IMG/VR virus record: IMGVR_UViG_3300006086_000006
Coordinates: 62,001-126,000 of that record
Reading direction: 5' to 3' (one strand)
DNA from: a virus
Length of the DNA: 64,000 nt
A program made the translations under genes and the position numbers. The notes under the pieces were generated by a model, which worked only from the letters and a program-made list of their open reading frames with translations, was not told where the DNA came from and did not search any database. Shown here piece by piece: positions 34,735-43,494 of the stretch (positions within the stretch are counted from its first letter, which is position 1; each line of letters starts with the position of its first letter).

Positions 34735-37700
34735 ATGTCTGTTAAGTTGACGAGTTATATTGAACCAACATCCACTGCCATTCCATTTATTTTGGAAGAT
34801 AAGTATGTTAAGGGTGGACATAGAACAGTTGCAGATTATGCTTCGCGTGATGCTATCTCAACAGGTTCTCGTAAAGTTGGTATGATGGTGTATGTTTCTA
34901 CTACTGACGAGTATTTTGCCTTACGTCCTACCATAACAACATGGGAACTTGTACCTAGAACGATTGTCCAGCAAACTGTTATAGACACGAATCAAAATGC
35001 TTCTATGGTTGTTGGTGCATTTGGCTTAGGTGCTACTGCTGTACCTATACAAGATGATCTGAATAACTATACACATTATACGGGTTTTCTACGAGGTTCT
35101 GGTCTACCTAATTCACCATTTCCAGGTTTAGTTTTAGTCCATGTCCTAGCCGGTGCCGAGCAAGTATATCAAACCGTGTATGATGCAACTACAGGTGTAG
35201 CGAAAGAACGATTCTACGCTAGTAATACTTGGTCATCTTGGTACACGAAATATAGTGAAGCCAATTTGCTAAACATAGGTGCTACTGCATCTACTGCAAA
35301 AACAGCATTACAGTTGACCTCAACTGATGTGGGTCTGGGTAATGTTAGTAATACTTCTGACGCTACTAAGCCTGTCAGTGTAGCCCAACAAACGGCATTG
35401 GATTTAAAAGCAGATAAGACCTACGTTGATACATCACTTACGGCAAAAGCAAACGTAAATGATATGAATACCGCCTTAGTGTTAAAGGCAGACAAGACTT
35501 ATGTGGACACTAGTATAGCTGGTAAAGCAGATACTTCTACTGTGGCAGCTAAAGCTGATACCACTTATGTTGATTCTCAATTGGCTACAAAAGCCAGTAC
35601 TGCATTTGTAACATCCAGTTTACTTTTAAAGGCTGACGTTACTTATGTAGATACACAATTAGGTAATAAAGTAGATTCGACTGCATATAACGCAGCATTA
35701 GCCACTAAATTGGATGCTTCAGTATATAACACTGGCATTGTACTAAAAGCAGATAAGACCTACGTTGATACAGCGCTCTCGAATAAAGTTGATACAACCA
35801 CTTACACAACTGGACTTGCATTAAAAGCGGATGCCTCATCTTTGTCAACAAAACTAGACAAAAGTGGAGGTACACTTACAGGTAAAGTGAATTTATCCGC
35901 GTCTTCCACTTCAAGTGCTGGATTGAATCTAGGTGTAGGTACTGCACCAACAGCACCCTCTGATGGTGATATGTGGGCAACATCTAGCGCTGCGTATGTT
36001 CAAATAAATGGTTCTACAGTACAGCTTGGTGGTAGTGGTAATATCACACTATCAGGTGATGTATTAGGTAGTGGTAGTGGAGCATTCGCTACAGCATTAT
36101 CTCCAACCGGTGTAACAGCGGGTACTTATAAATCGGTTACAGTTGATGTTAAAGGTCGTGTTACCTCAGGTACTAATCCAACTACGTTATCAGGCTACGG
36201 CATTACCGATGCTCAACCGTTATTATCTGGTACTGGTCTAGTTAAGAGCACTGCTGGTGCAATCACATACGACTCATCTAACTATCTTACTGCGAACCAA
36301 TCTATCACAGTATCTGGTGATGCTACAGGCTCTGGTACCAACGCTATAGCACTTACTCTTGCGAATAGTGGAGTATCAGCTGGTACGTACACAAAAACAA
36401 CAGTTGATGCTAAAGGTCGTGTTACCTCAGGTACAAATTTAGCGGCTACTGATATACCAAATTTAGATTGGTCTAAGATTACTACAGGTAAGCCTACAAC
36501 ATTATCCGGTTTCGGTATTGTGGATGCTCAATCACTTAATGCTAACTTAACTAGCGTATCTGGATTAAGTACAAGCACTACGGGTCTTGTGAAAATGACT
36601 AATGGTGTTGCTTCTATAGACACGTCAAGTTATTTAACTTCATTATCTAATAGTGCGGTTCTGACTGCAATAGGATTTACGCCAGTTAATAAAGCTGGTG
36701 ATACTATGTCTGGCGCACTAACTATCAACTCTGGAGCGGCTGGAACACCCCTCACACTTAACACAACTAACGCTTCAGGTACAGTACAAGGTCTTACTAA
36801 TGGTTCCAACTCAGGATTCATTAAGTGGGACGGCAGTTCTATGGGTCTAGTCTCTCCAGATGCAACTAAGTCATTGGCTGTAAGCAACACTGGTGTAACT
36901 GTTACAGGTAATATAAATGCTGGTGGTAATAACGTATCTGCTGCCAATTTATATGCAACTAATGCCGTATATTCAGGCATAGGTGGTACAACTTCATCAG
37001 TTGTGGATAACGGTGCAGTAGCTTATGATTTTCTTAGCACACCTTCATACACTGGAGCACTTGCTAGATTTTATGGAACAGCAGTAACTGGTAATTATTC
37101 TACTAATGTACCTAAAGCTGGACTTGGGCAATTTTTGTTTCAAAACGTAGTTAAAGGTAGTGTCAATAGTAATGGTGCACCTGTAATTATTGGTGCAAAT
37201 AATTCAGAAAGTTTGAACATAGCTACTACAGGTAAAGTAACTGTAGCGGCTTCTACAGTAACTAATGCGTATTTAAACTTAGCTCCTGGTAGTGCGCCTA
37301 CAACACCTGTAAATGGTGATATGTGGTCAACGTCTTCTGGTATATTCGCACAAGTAAATGGATCAACTGCACAGTTGAATGGTAGTGGATCAGTTACGCT
37401 AACAGGTGATGTTACCGGTAGTGGTAGTGGATCGTTCGCGACTACTCTTGCTAATTCTGGAGTTACGTCAGGCACGTATGGTAGTAACAACACCGTATTA
37501 ACATTAGCTATTGACGCTAAAGGAAGAGTCACCTCTGTTGGTCAGAATGCAGTTGCACCTGTCTGGAGCAATATCACAAGTAAGCCAACATCAATTGCTG
37601 GTTATGGTATTGTAGATGCTCAAACTCTAAACTCTAACTTAACTAGTATGTCTGCATTATCTACAGCAGCCACTGGACTCGTTAAGATGACCAATGGTGT

Positions 37701-38586
37701 AGCGTCATTAGATGTGACTAGTTATTTGTCTTCTGTGTCCAGCAGTAACGTGACTACAGCATTGGGTTACACACCTGCAAATAGAGATGGTGATACGTTT
37801 ACTGGGAAAGTTATCACACTTACACCTACAACGTCTGCAGCCAGTCTTAATTTGCCTCATGGTGTAGCCCCGACAACACCTGTGAATGGTGATGTATGGT
37901 CCACCACATCTGGTGTATTTGCTCAGATAAATGGAGCAACAACACAGTTGGCTGGATCTGGTGGTTCTTATTTACCACTATCAGGTGGTACGTTAACAGG
38001 TGCATTAACAGTACAAGGAAACGTAAATATAACAGCTACAGGTTTCTTAACAGCTACAGGTACATCAGTAAATCTTAAATCTGGTGCGACTGGTGCAGCT
38101 CGTATTGGAATGTATGATAGTTCCGGTGCGTTGCAAGGCGGTTTATACTCAGATAGTACATCTGTAGGCTTGTGGAACGCATCTAACCAAATACCTCTTC
38201 AGATAACTGGTATCAATACAGCGCTAACAGGCAACTTAACTGTAGCCGGCAATAGCCAATTTAATGCTGCAACTCGTGGTAATAAAACTACATTGACGTA
38301 TGCTACTACTATTACTCCAGACTTTAGTGTAGCTAACCACTTTACTGTAACTCTAACAGGCAACGCCACTTTAGCTACACCTACAAATATTGTAGTAGGT
38401 CAAAGTGGATGTATTACTATAGCACAAGACAGTACAGGTAGCCGTACTTTAGCGTACTCTACTGCTTGGAGATTTGCTGGTGGTACTGCACCTGCTTTAA
38501 CCACTACTGCGAGCGCTATTGATATGCTAGTGTATCAAGTTGATACTACTGGTCGTATTGTATGCAATTTGTTGAAAGGTACTTAA
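34735..38586 (+). CDS. Long tail fibre with repeated coiled and beta-helical segments
   Basis: 1283 residues. The N-terminus 'EPTSTAIPFILEDKYVKGGHRTVADYASRDAI' is shared in pattern with the protein at 39830, marking a common attachment domain. Residues ~220-385 are a run of 'LKADKTYVDT' repeats, typical of trimeric fibre stalks. Then come repeated blocks with 'GDMW.TSSG..AQ.NGST.QL.GSG..TLTGDV.GSGSG.FATTL', and several 'GYGI.DAQ' motifs. The C-terminus 'QSGCITIAQDSTGSRTLAYSTAW' resembles phage fibre tips. It is a probable host-recognition fibre. GGAG ribosome site 8 nt upstream. Confidence 0.9.
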   Translation: MSVKLTSYIEPTSTAIPFILEDKYVKGGHRTVADYASRDAISTGSRKVGMMVYVSTTDEYFALRPTITTWELVPRTIVQQTVIDTNQNASMVVGAFGLGATAVPIQDDLNNYTHYTGFLRGSGLPNSPFPGLVLVHVLAGAEQVYQTVYDATTGVAKERFYASNTWSSWYTKYSEANLLNIGATASTAKTALQLTSTDVGLGNVSNTSDATKPVSVAQQTALDLKADKTYVDTSLTAKANVNDMNTALVLKADKTYVDTSIAGKADTSTVAAKADTTYVDSQLATKASTAFVTSSLLLKADVTYVDTQLGNKVDSTAYNAALATKLDASVYNTGIVLKADKTYVDTALSNKVDTTTYTTGLALKADASSLSTKLDKSGGTLTGKVNLSASSTSSAGLNLGVGTAPTAPSDGDMWATSSAAYVQINGSTVQLGGSGNITLSGDVLGSGSGAFATALSPTGVTAGTYKSVTVDVKGRVTSGTNPTTLSGYGITDAQPLLSGTGLVKSTAGAITYDSSNYLTANQSITVSGDATGSGTNAIALTLANSGVSAGTYTKTTVDAKGRVTSGTNLAATDIPNLDWSKITTGKPTTLSGFGIVDAQSLNANLTSVSGLSTSTTGLVKMTNGVASIDTSSYLTSLSNSAVLTAIGFTPVNKAGDTMSGALTINSGAAGTPLTLNTTNASGTVQGLTNGSNSGFIKWDGSSMGLVSPDATKSLAVSNTGVTVTGNINAGGNNVSAANLYATNAVYSGIGGTTSSVVDNGAVAYDFLSTPSYTGALARFYGTAVTGNYSTNVPKAGLGQFLFQNVVKGSVNSNGAPVIIGANNSESLNIATTGKVTVAASTVTNAYLNLAPGSAPTTPVNGDMWSTSSGIFAQVNGSTAQLNGSGSVTLTGDVTGSGSGSFATTLANSGVTSGTYGSNNTVLTLAIDAKGRVTSVGQNAVAPVWSNITSKPTSIAGYGIVDAQTLNSNLTSMSALSTAATGLVKMTNGVASLDVTSYLSSVSSSNVTTALGYTPANRDGDTFTGKVITLTPTTSAASLNLPHGVAPTTPVNGDVWSTTSGVFAQINGATTQLAGSGGSYLPLSGGTLTGALTVQGNVNITATGFLTATGTSVNLKSGATGAARIGMYDSSGALQGGLYSDSTSVGLWNASNQIPLQITGINTALTGNLTVAGNSQFNAATRGNKTTLTYATTITPDFSVANHFTVTLTGNATLATPTNIVVGQSGCITIAQDSTGSRTLAYSTAWRFAGGTAPALTTTASAIDMLVYQVDTTGRIVCNLLKGT

Positions 38587-38587
38587 T

Positions 38588-39205
38588 ATGAATCCAGGTG
38601 GTGCAAACTCATTACTATTAGCCCCTCAACCTGTTGTAGCTAGTCTTGGTGCTTGGGATACAACATCGCAATTTGGAATGACTTACTCTAATGGGAATAG
38701 AACTATATCAGAAAACGCTACTGGTTCTTATGCCGGTGCATTTTCTGTAACAAAACATAGTACAGGTAAATGGTATTTCGAGATAACGATAAACTACTCT
38801 AATGGTAATGACATATTTTGGGGTGTAGCCATAACAACCTCTAATATGTCAACATCGTATTTGAATGTTGGGCAGTATCTAATGAGATCTGCTGGTGATT
38901 ATTACGGAGATGGTAGCTCTACACATTTTTCAATAGCTCACGCCTCTAATACACGTTATGGTGTAGCCGTTGACTTAGATAATAAGAAAATTTGGTTCAT
39001 GGATCCATTTAATGTGCCTAATTATATAAACAGCGGTAATCCTGCTACAGGTACCACACCTACCGGTGCAATGACCGCTGGTGGTTCTTACGGTATTTGC
39101 GCACGGTCTGATAGTGCAGTCCAATCTAACAATGTTTGGAATGCATTTTTCGATGTAAGTCAATTGTTATATACACCACCATCAGGTTTCTCTGCGTGGG
39201 GTTAA
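38588..39205 (+). CDS. SPRY-like beta-sandwich protein, probable fibre tip or receptor binding
   Basis: 205 residues. 'GKWYFEITI', 'WGVAITTSNM' and 'YGVAVDLDNKKIWF' follow in the order of B30.2/SPRY domains, which recognise ligands through loops on a beta-sandwich and are recurrent in phage fibres. Short N-terminal linker, no signal peptide. It starts 1 nt after the long fibre and could bind its tip or be a chaperone-like companion. Confidence 0.75.
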   Translation: MNPGGANSLLLAPQPVVASLGAWDTTSQFGMTYSNGNRTISENATGSYAGAFSVTKHSTGKWYFEITINYSNGNDIFWGVAITTSNMSTSYLNVGQYLMRSAGDYYGDGSSTHFSIAHASNTRYGVAVDLDNKKIWFMDPFNVPNYINSGNPATGTTPTGAMTAGGSYGICARSDSAVQSNNVWNAFFDVSQLLYTPPSGFSAWG

Positions 39206-39240
39206 ATATATCTTGCGATCCTATTTCTCATGGTGATTAT

Positions 39241-39804
39241 ATGTTTTTACGCAATGGTGAGTTGTTCGATATAAATGTTTCACATGTTTTCGATGATATT
39301 CAATTTCCAGCCAACTTCTTTTTAGATGCTGATTCTCGAACACAATACGGTATTACAGAAGTACCTGATCCTGTAATACCCGATCTAAACTTCTTTACAT
39401 ACACACAACGCATAGATGGTTCTCTCGAAATAACAAATAGAAGTGTACCTGATGTGCAAGCTATTTTAAAAAATACTGTAGCAAATCGCCGTTATGATAT
39501 AGAAGTCGGTGGAGTTACTTTCAACAATACTGTATTACCCTCTGATCGCACTACACGTAAATCAATTGCGGCTGAATTGAATGGTATGCAATCTTCTGGA
39601 GCAGCTACTTTAAATTGGAAATTTAATTCAAATTTGTGGGTGACCTTCACATTGACTGAATTGACTGCATTAAACGTACTCTACTCTACACATGTTCAAA
39701 AATGTTTCGACATGGAGTTTAATGCAAAAACTATAATTGATAATACAACTACCTTCACAGCGTTACAGCAACTGGACTTAGATGTGCTTTGCCAAATAAT
39801 TTAA
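39241..39804 (+). CDS. Fibre-associated protein with DUF4376-like domain
   Basis: 187 residues. The ATG at 39241 has GGTGA upstream; the upstream in-frame extension lies within the previous gene. Residues ~85-185 carry the pattern of the DUF4376 module: a YDIEVGG strand, then DRTTRKSI, NWKFNSNLWVTFT, HVQKCFDMEF and a C-terminal helix. This module is common at the C-terminus of tail-fibre proteins and assembly partners. It lies in the fibre cluster. Exact role unknown. Confidence 0.65.
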   Translation: MFLRNGELFDINVSHVFDDIQFPANFFLDADSRTQYGITEVPDPVIPDLNFFTYTQRIDGSLEITNRSVPDVQAILKNTVANRRYDIEVGGVTFNNTVLPSDRTTRKSIAAELNGMQSSGAATLNWKFNSNLWVTFTLTELTALNVLYSTHVQKCFDMEFNAKTIIDNTTTFTALQQLDLDVLCQII

Positions 39805-39829
39805 CATACATTCCTTCGGAGTCCTTAAA

Positions 39830-40435
39830 ATGCCTCTCATCTTTACTTCGTTTGTTGTACCGTCATCCTCAGCTATTCCATTTCTAATGGAAGATATTTA
39901 TTTACGTGGTGGTTATCGTTGTGTTGCTACAACCGCAGCGCGTGACGCTATTCCAGTATCTGCACGTAAAGCCGGCATGCTGGTGTATTGTCAAGATACA
40001 GGACTCACGTTCACTGTCAACGTAGGTGCTTTGACTACGTGGGTACCTGTTATAACAACTCCTGTGCGTAATAGCATTACATATACGGCTGCTTCTGCAA
40101 TTGCAGCTAATGGTACGTTAGATTTCACTATAGATACTGGCTTAACTAGCATTATTCAAACTTTAACTGTTAGTGATCCTAGTTTGAAGATCGAAGCATT
40201 TAGTACAGTTGCACGTAACGATGCGAATCCATACACCTTTATTTCCTACACTGGTCATTTGACTGATGATGGTAGCAGTAAGTTACAAGATAACTCAATT
40301 AGTTTTGGTAGACGTTATGGTATTCTGTGTAATCTGGAAGCTACACCTATCGTTACCACATATTGGCGTATAACAAATACTGGTGCTAGTTCTGTAACAC
40401 CTTCTGTTTCGGTATCGTGGTTACCATTAGAATAA
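39830..40435 (+). CDS. Short fibre protein sharing the fibre attachment domain
   Basis: 201 residues. The first ~65 residues (SSAIPFLMEDIYLRGGYRCV...ARDAIPVSARKAGMLVYCQDTG) match in pattern the N-terminus of the 1283-residue fibre. The rest is a beta-rich domain of about 110 residues. So two fibres of different length appear to use the same adaptor. Good ribosome site (CGGAG). Confidence 0.65.
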   Translation: MPLIFTSFVVPSSSAIPFLMEDIYLRGGYRCVATTAARDAIPVSARKAGMLVYCQDTGLTFTVNVGALTTWVPVITTPVRNSITYTAASAIAANGTLDFTIDTGLTSIIQTLTVSDPSLKIEAFSTVARNDANPYTFISYTGHLTDDGSSKLQDNSISFGRRYGILCNLEATPIVTTYWRITNTGASSVTPSVSVSWLPLE

Positions 40436-40445
40436 GGGATAACGT

Positions 40446-42104
40446 ATGAGCATTCCTCAAATACAGCCCAAATACAATGTGGCTAAAGGTACAGTAGTAA
40501 CGTCTGACGCCATTACGTTATTAAGCATACCTCCTAACACCGCAGTATCGTTTACAGGTACAGTTACATTATCCGGTGCAACCTTTTTAAAGAATGGTTC
40601 TACAGTAGGTACAACTACCACAGTTAGTAGTGGTGATACATTAGCTGTTACTGGTACTATGCCGAACGCATACAGTACGCCTGTGTTCGCACCTGTTCTA
40701 TTTGCAAATCTTGCGATGACTGTGTTTGGTGCTATAACTGTACAAGATCCTACACTAGCATTATACACAGCGGCAACTACAGATAATCCTTTTTCAAACT
40801 TTGCTGGGTATACAGAAGTGTCTCCCAACAATAGATTAAAAGCGACAACACTGTCTACCAATGGTACCGTGACTACAAATATTACACCAACTACAGGTGG
40901 ACCTACTAATGATGGTTTACCTTACTTGTTTTTAGCTGACTATGTTGATAATAAAGTGCATCGTATCAGTCCAGCTACTGGACTAGCTGTTGATTACTGG
41001 ACTATTAATCATCCATATTGCGTCAGCTATACACCAACAGCCTCTCCAGCAAACAATACATTTGCGAACACATTGGTATCATCACCTGTAGATAATGCTG
41101 TTTATGTTTATGATGGGGCTACTCACTCTTTACTAGCGACTGCACATACGGGTGCAGGTCCTTATGGTGTATGTGGTACTTCTACACCTACTGCTGGTGA
41201 CTATGGTTTCTGGGTAGCATGTCACGATGCTGACAGAGTTGAATATTGGAAGTACGTTAACGGTACAACTCTATCAAGACTATTCTATTTCGATTTGCCT
41301 GCAGGCACTAAGCCACACCAAATAGCTGTAGACAGTGGCAACAATGCTTGGGTAACTTGTTTAGGAACTAATCAAGTAGCTAAAGTGTTTTACGATAGTG
41401 TGACAGCTCCTGTGTACATAACTGTCGGTACTGATCCTTGGGCTATCTGCATGTCTAACACCAATGTGTACGTTGCCAATGCAGGTTCAGATAACGTAAG
41501 CATAATTGATTTGATTACTAACGCTGTCGTAAATCAAACAGTATTACAAAACCCTACACATGTGGTAGTCACACCTAGTTATTTGTGTGTTGGTAGTATT
41601 AACAACGGTACATTCGGTAAGTATGCTTTGACAAGTCCTACAGTTCTTGGTGCATATACAGCAAGTGATACTGCTAGACTTCTTGTTGGTATGACAAAAG
41701 ATAGTAGCAGTTCTATTGTATACACGAGCCGTTTTTATGAAGATGCTCCTAGTATGCTTAGCGTAAAAGATAATGCTCCAGATAACGTAACGTATAGTAG
41801 TTCTGTACCTGCAATAAACACGGTCACTACTACAACTTCTGTAACTGTTGCGGGTATTGCGGATGGTCCTGCTACTATCACAATACCAAATATATACAGT
41901 TCTACGTTGTTGAAAAATGGCAGTGTGTCTGCACAAACAGCATCATTAGTAAATGGTAATACACTAGCATTTAGATTTACTTCTCCGAGTACAAAATTGA
42001 ATATTTCAATTCCTATTCTTTGGGAAGGTGGCGGCTTTGTATACACAGCTAACATGCTTGGCGGTGCTAATCCGATTGTTGCTGGTTATATAAAAGGTGG
42101 TTAA
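40446..42104 (+). CDS. YVTN-type beta-propeller fibre/adhesin protein
   Basis: 552 residues. Residues ~150-430 contain repeated blades. Two show the YVTN/NHL signature clearly: 'LPYLFLADYVDNKVHRISPATG' and 'VYVANAGSDNVSIIDLITN'. The N-terminal ~120 and C-terminal ~110 residues are beta-rich and share an LKNGS..G.TTTV element. There is no signal peptide. Probably a decorated fibre tip or sugar-binding protein. AAGGGA ribosome site. Confidence 0.7.
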   Translation: MSIPQIQPKYNVAKGTVVTSDAITLLSIPPNTAVSFTGTVTLSGATFLKNGSTVGTTTTVSSGDTLAVTGTMPNAYSTPVFAPVLFANLAMTVFGAITVQDPTLALYTAATTDNPFSNFAGYTEVSPNNRLKATTLSTNGTVTTNITPTTGGPTNDGLPYLFLADYVDNKVHRISPATGLAVDYWTINHPYCVSYTPTASPANNTFANTLVSSPVDNAVYVYDGATHSLLATAHTGAGPYGVCGTSTPTAGDYGFWVACHDADRVEYWKYVNGTTLSRLFYFDLPAGTKPHQIAVDSGNNAWVTCLGTNQVAKVFYDSVTAPVYITVGTDPWAICMSNTNVYVANAGSDNVSIIDLITNAVVNQTVLQNPTHVVVTPSYLCVGSINNGTFGKYALTSPTVLGAYTASDTARLLVGMTKDSSSSIVYTSRFYEDAPSMLSVKDNAPDNVTYSSSVPAINTVTTTTSVTVAGIADGPATITIPNIYSSTLLKNGSVSAQTASLVNGNTLAFRFTSPSTKLNISIPILWEGGGFVYTANMLGGANPIVAGYIKGG

Positions 42105-42105
42105 T

Positions 42106-43494
42106 ATGTTTTTAGCAGAAGCTGGACTGCTCGATCTTGATACGTCTTCATTTTCGTGGCTCGTTTTTACACGCCAAGTCCCATTTAAACCCAACAATAT
42201 GTACAATGCTAAACACAAGCTGATTCTTAATAAGGGTGACTTGTTCGGCATTAAAGGTAATAGAAAAGGTTTTCAATTAATCAAAGCAGATGCACTTCAT
42301 ATCACGTTTCGATTTCCTGAAAAAGTACATAATGCTATCATGGAACACGCTAAACCCTATCGTGGTGCCATACCACAGGTGGAACTAGATGCTGGTTATG
42401 TTCGCGCGCGTAAAGTAGATACTGCTCCTAAACTAAAAGCCACAAGACTACGCACTGACGATTATTTTAAACCAGAACACAAAGTTATTGAAGCAAGTGA
42501 ATTGGATTATGAGAATTATCAGTGGCGTAAAGTAAATAAACCTACTATACACGTTGAATCTAAACGTGCAGGTAAGACGAAAACTGTTTTACATACTGGT
42601 GATATTGTAGGTTTACGTTACGTGAATCCATCCATAGGTGGTTATGTCATTCACGATGACGATAAGCGTGTAATGATTTCGCATGAAATGTACGACCACA
42701 TTAAAAATAATTCACGTTGCCTACCTCTAACCCAACAACGTAAAGGTATTGTAGATTTGCCTACAGGTAAAGTATTGAAAAAACAAGATCGTGCGAGTAA
42801 AAATAGTATCATTGTACGCAGACCTCGTGATACTAGTGCTACGCCTATAATACCACGAGCATTAGAAGATGTTATTGTACCTAAATACGACATTAAAGAG
42901 GTGTCCGATGTAGCTAAACTGCATGGAGATCGCCGACGTTTAAATACAGCGAACAGAATCAAAAATGTTGTAAATAACGTAATAACGAAGATTCCCGACT
43001 TGGAAGACTGGGATGAGAATATAGGCTATGATGATACAGAAAATCATAGTGACGGTAGACCCGCAGACATCCAAAAGGAAATGGATACACCTATTGACCT
43101 TGAACAAGATGCTAAGCAACATGAGAAACCTGTTAAGTTTAAACAGGACGATGACGAAGACGAAAATTTACCTAAACACGCTGTCGAAGATTTGGAGAAC
43201 GAAGTTGCAGATCAATTGCAGCCCGGTACCATATTTAAAGCAGGTAAGCGTGAATTCGTTGTAGTCGATGCGCACGAGTTTGAACGCAATGATAATCTCA
43301 TGGAGTATTTCTTATATGAAGTGGACTCAGAAGATGATGAGTTCTATCGTATACGTTTACCTGTTGCTTTCACTATGCGTGAGTTTGAAAAGGTTGCAGA
43401 AATAATGGATAAGACGTACCCTACCGATAAATTGGCGAAGCTGCAAACACAGGCAGAATTCGCTACATTCAAATCAATATCATTGGTGAAATAA
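42106..43494 (+). CDS. Hypothetical protein
   Basis: 462 residues. ATG 42106 follows the preceding stop by 1 nt. The N-terminal ~90 residues have alternating strands; residues ~250-400 are highly charged, with acidic runs (DDDEDENL) and helical stretches; the C-terminal ~90 are again folded. No recognised domain. It overlaps the ligase gene by 1 nt, which suggests a link with DNA metabolism rather than with the fibres before it, but this is weak. Confidence 0.45.
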   Translation: MFLAEAGLLDLDTSSFSWLVFTRQVPFKPNNMYNAKHKLILNKGDLFGIKGNRKGFQLIKADALHITFRFPEKVHNAIMEHAKPYRGAIPQVELDAGYVRARKVDTAPKLKATRLRTDDYFKPEHKVIEASELDYENYQWRKVNKPTIHVESKRAGKTKTVLHTGDIVGLRYVNPSIGGYVIHDDDKRVMISHEMYDHIKNNSRCLPLTQQRKGIVDLPTGKVLKKQDRASKNSIIVRRPRDTSATPIIPRALEDVIVPKYDIKEVSDVAKLHGDRRRLNTANRIKNVVNNVITKIPDLEDWDENIGYDDTENHSDGRPADIQKEMDTPIDLEQDAKQHEKPVKFKQDDDEDENLPKHAVEDLENEVADQLQPGTIFKAGKREFVVVDAHEFERNDNLMEYFLYEVDSEDDEFYRIRLPVAFTMREFEKVAEIMDKTYPTDKLAKLQTQAEFATFKSISLVK

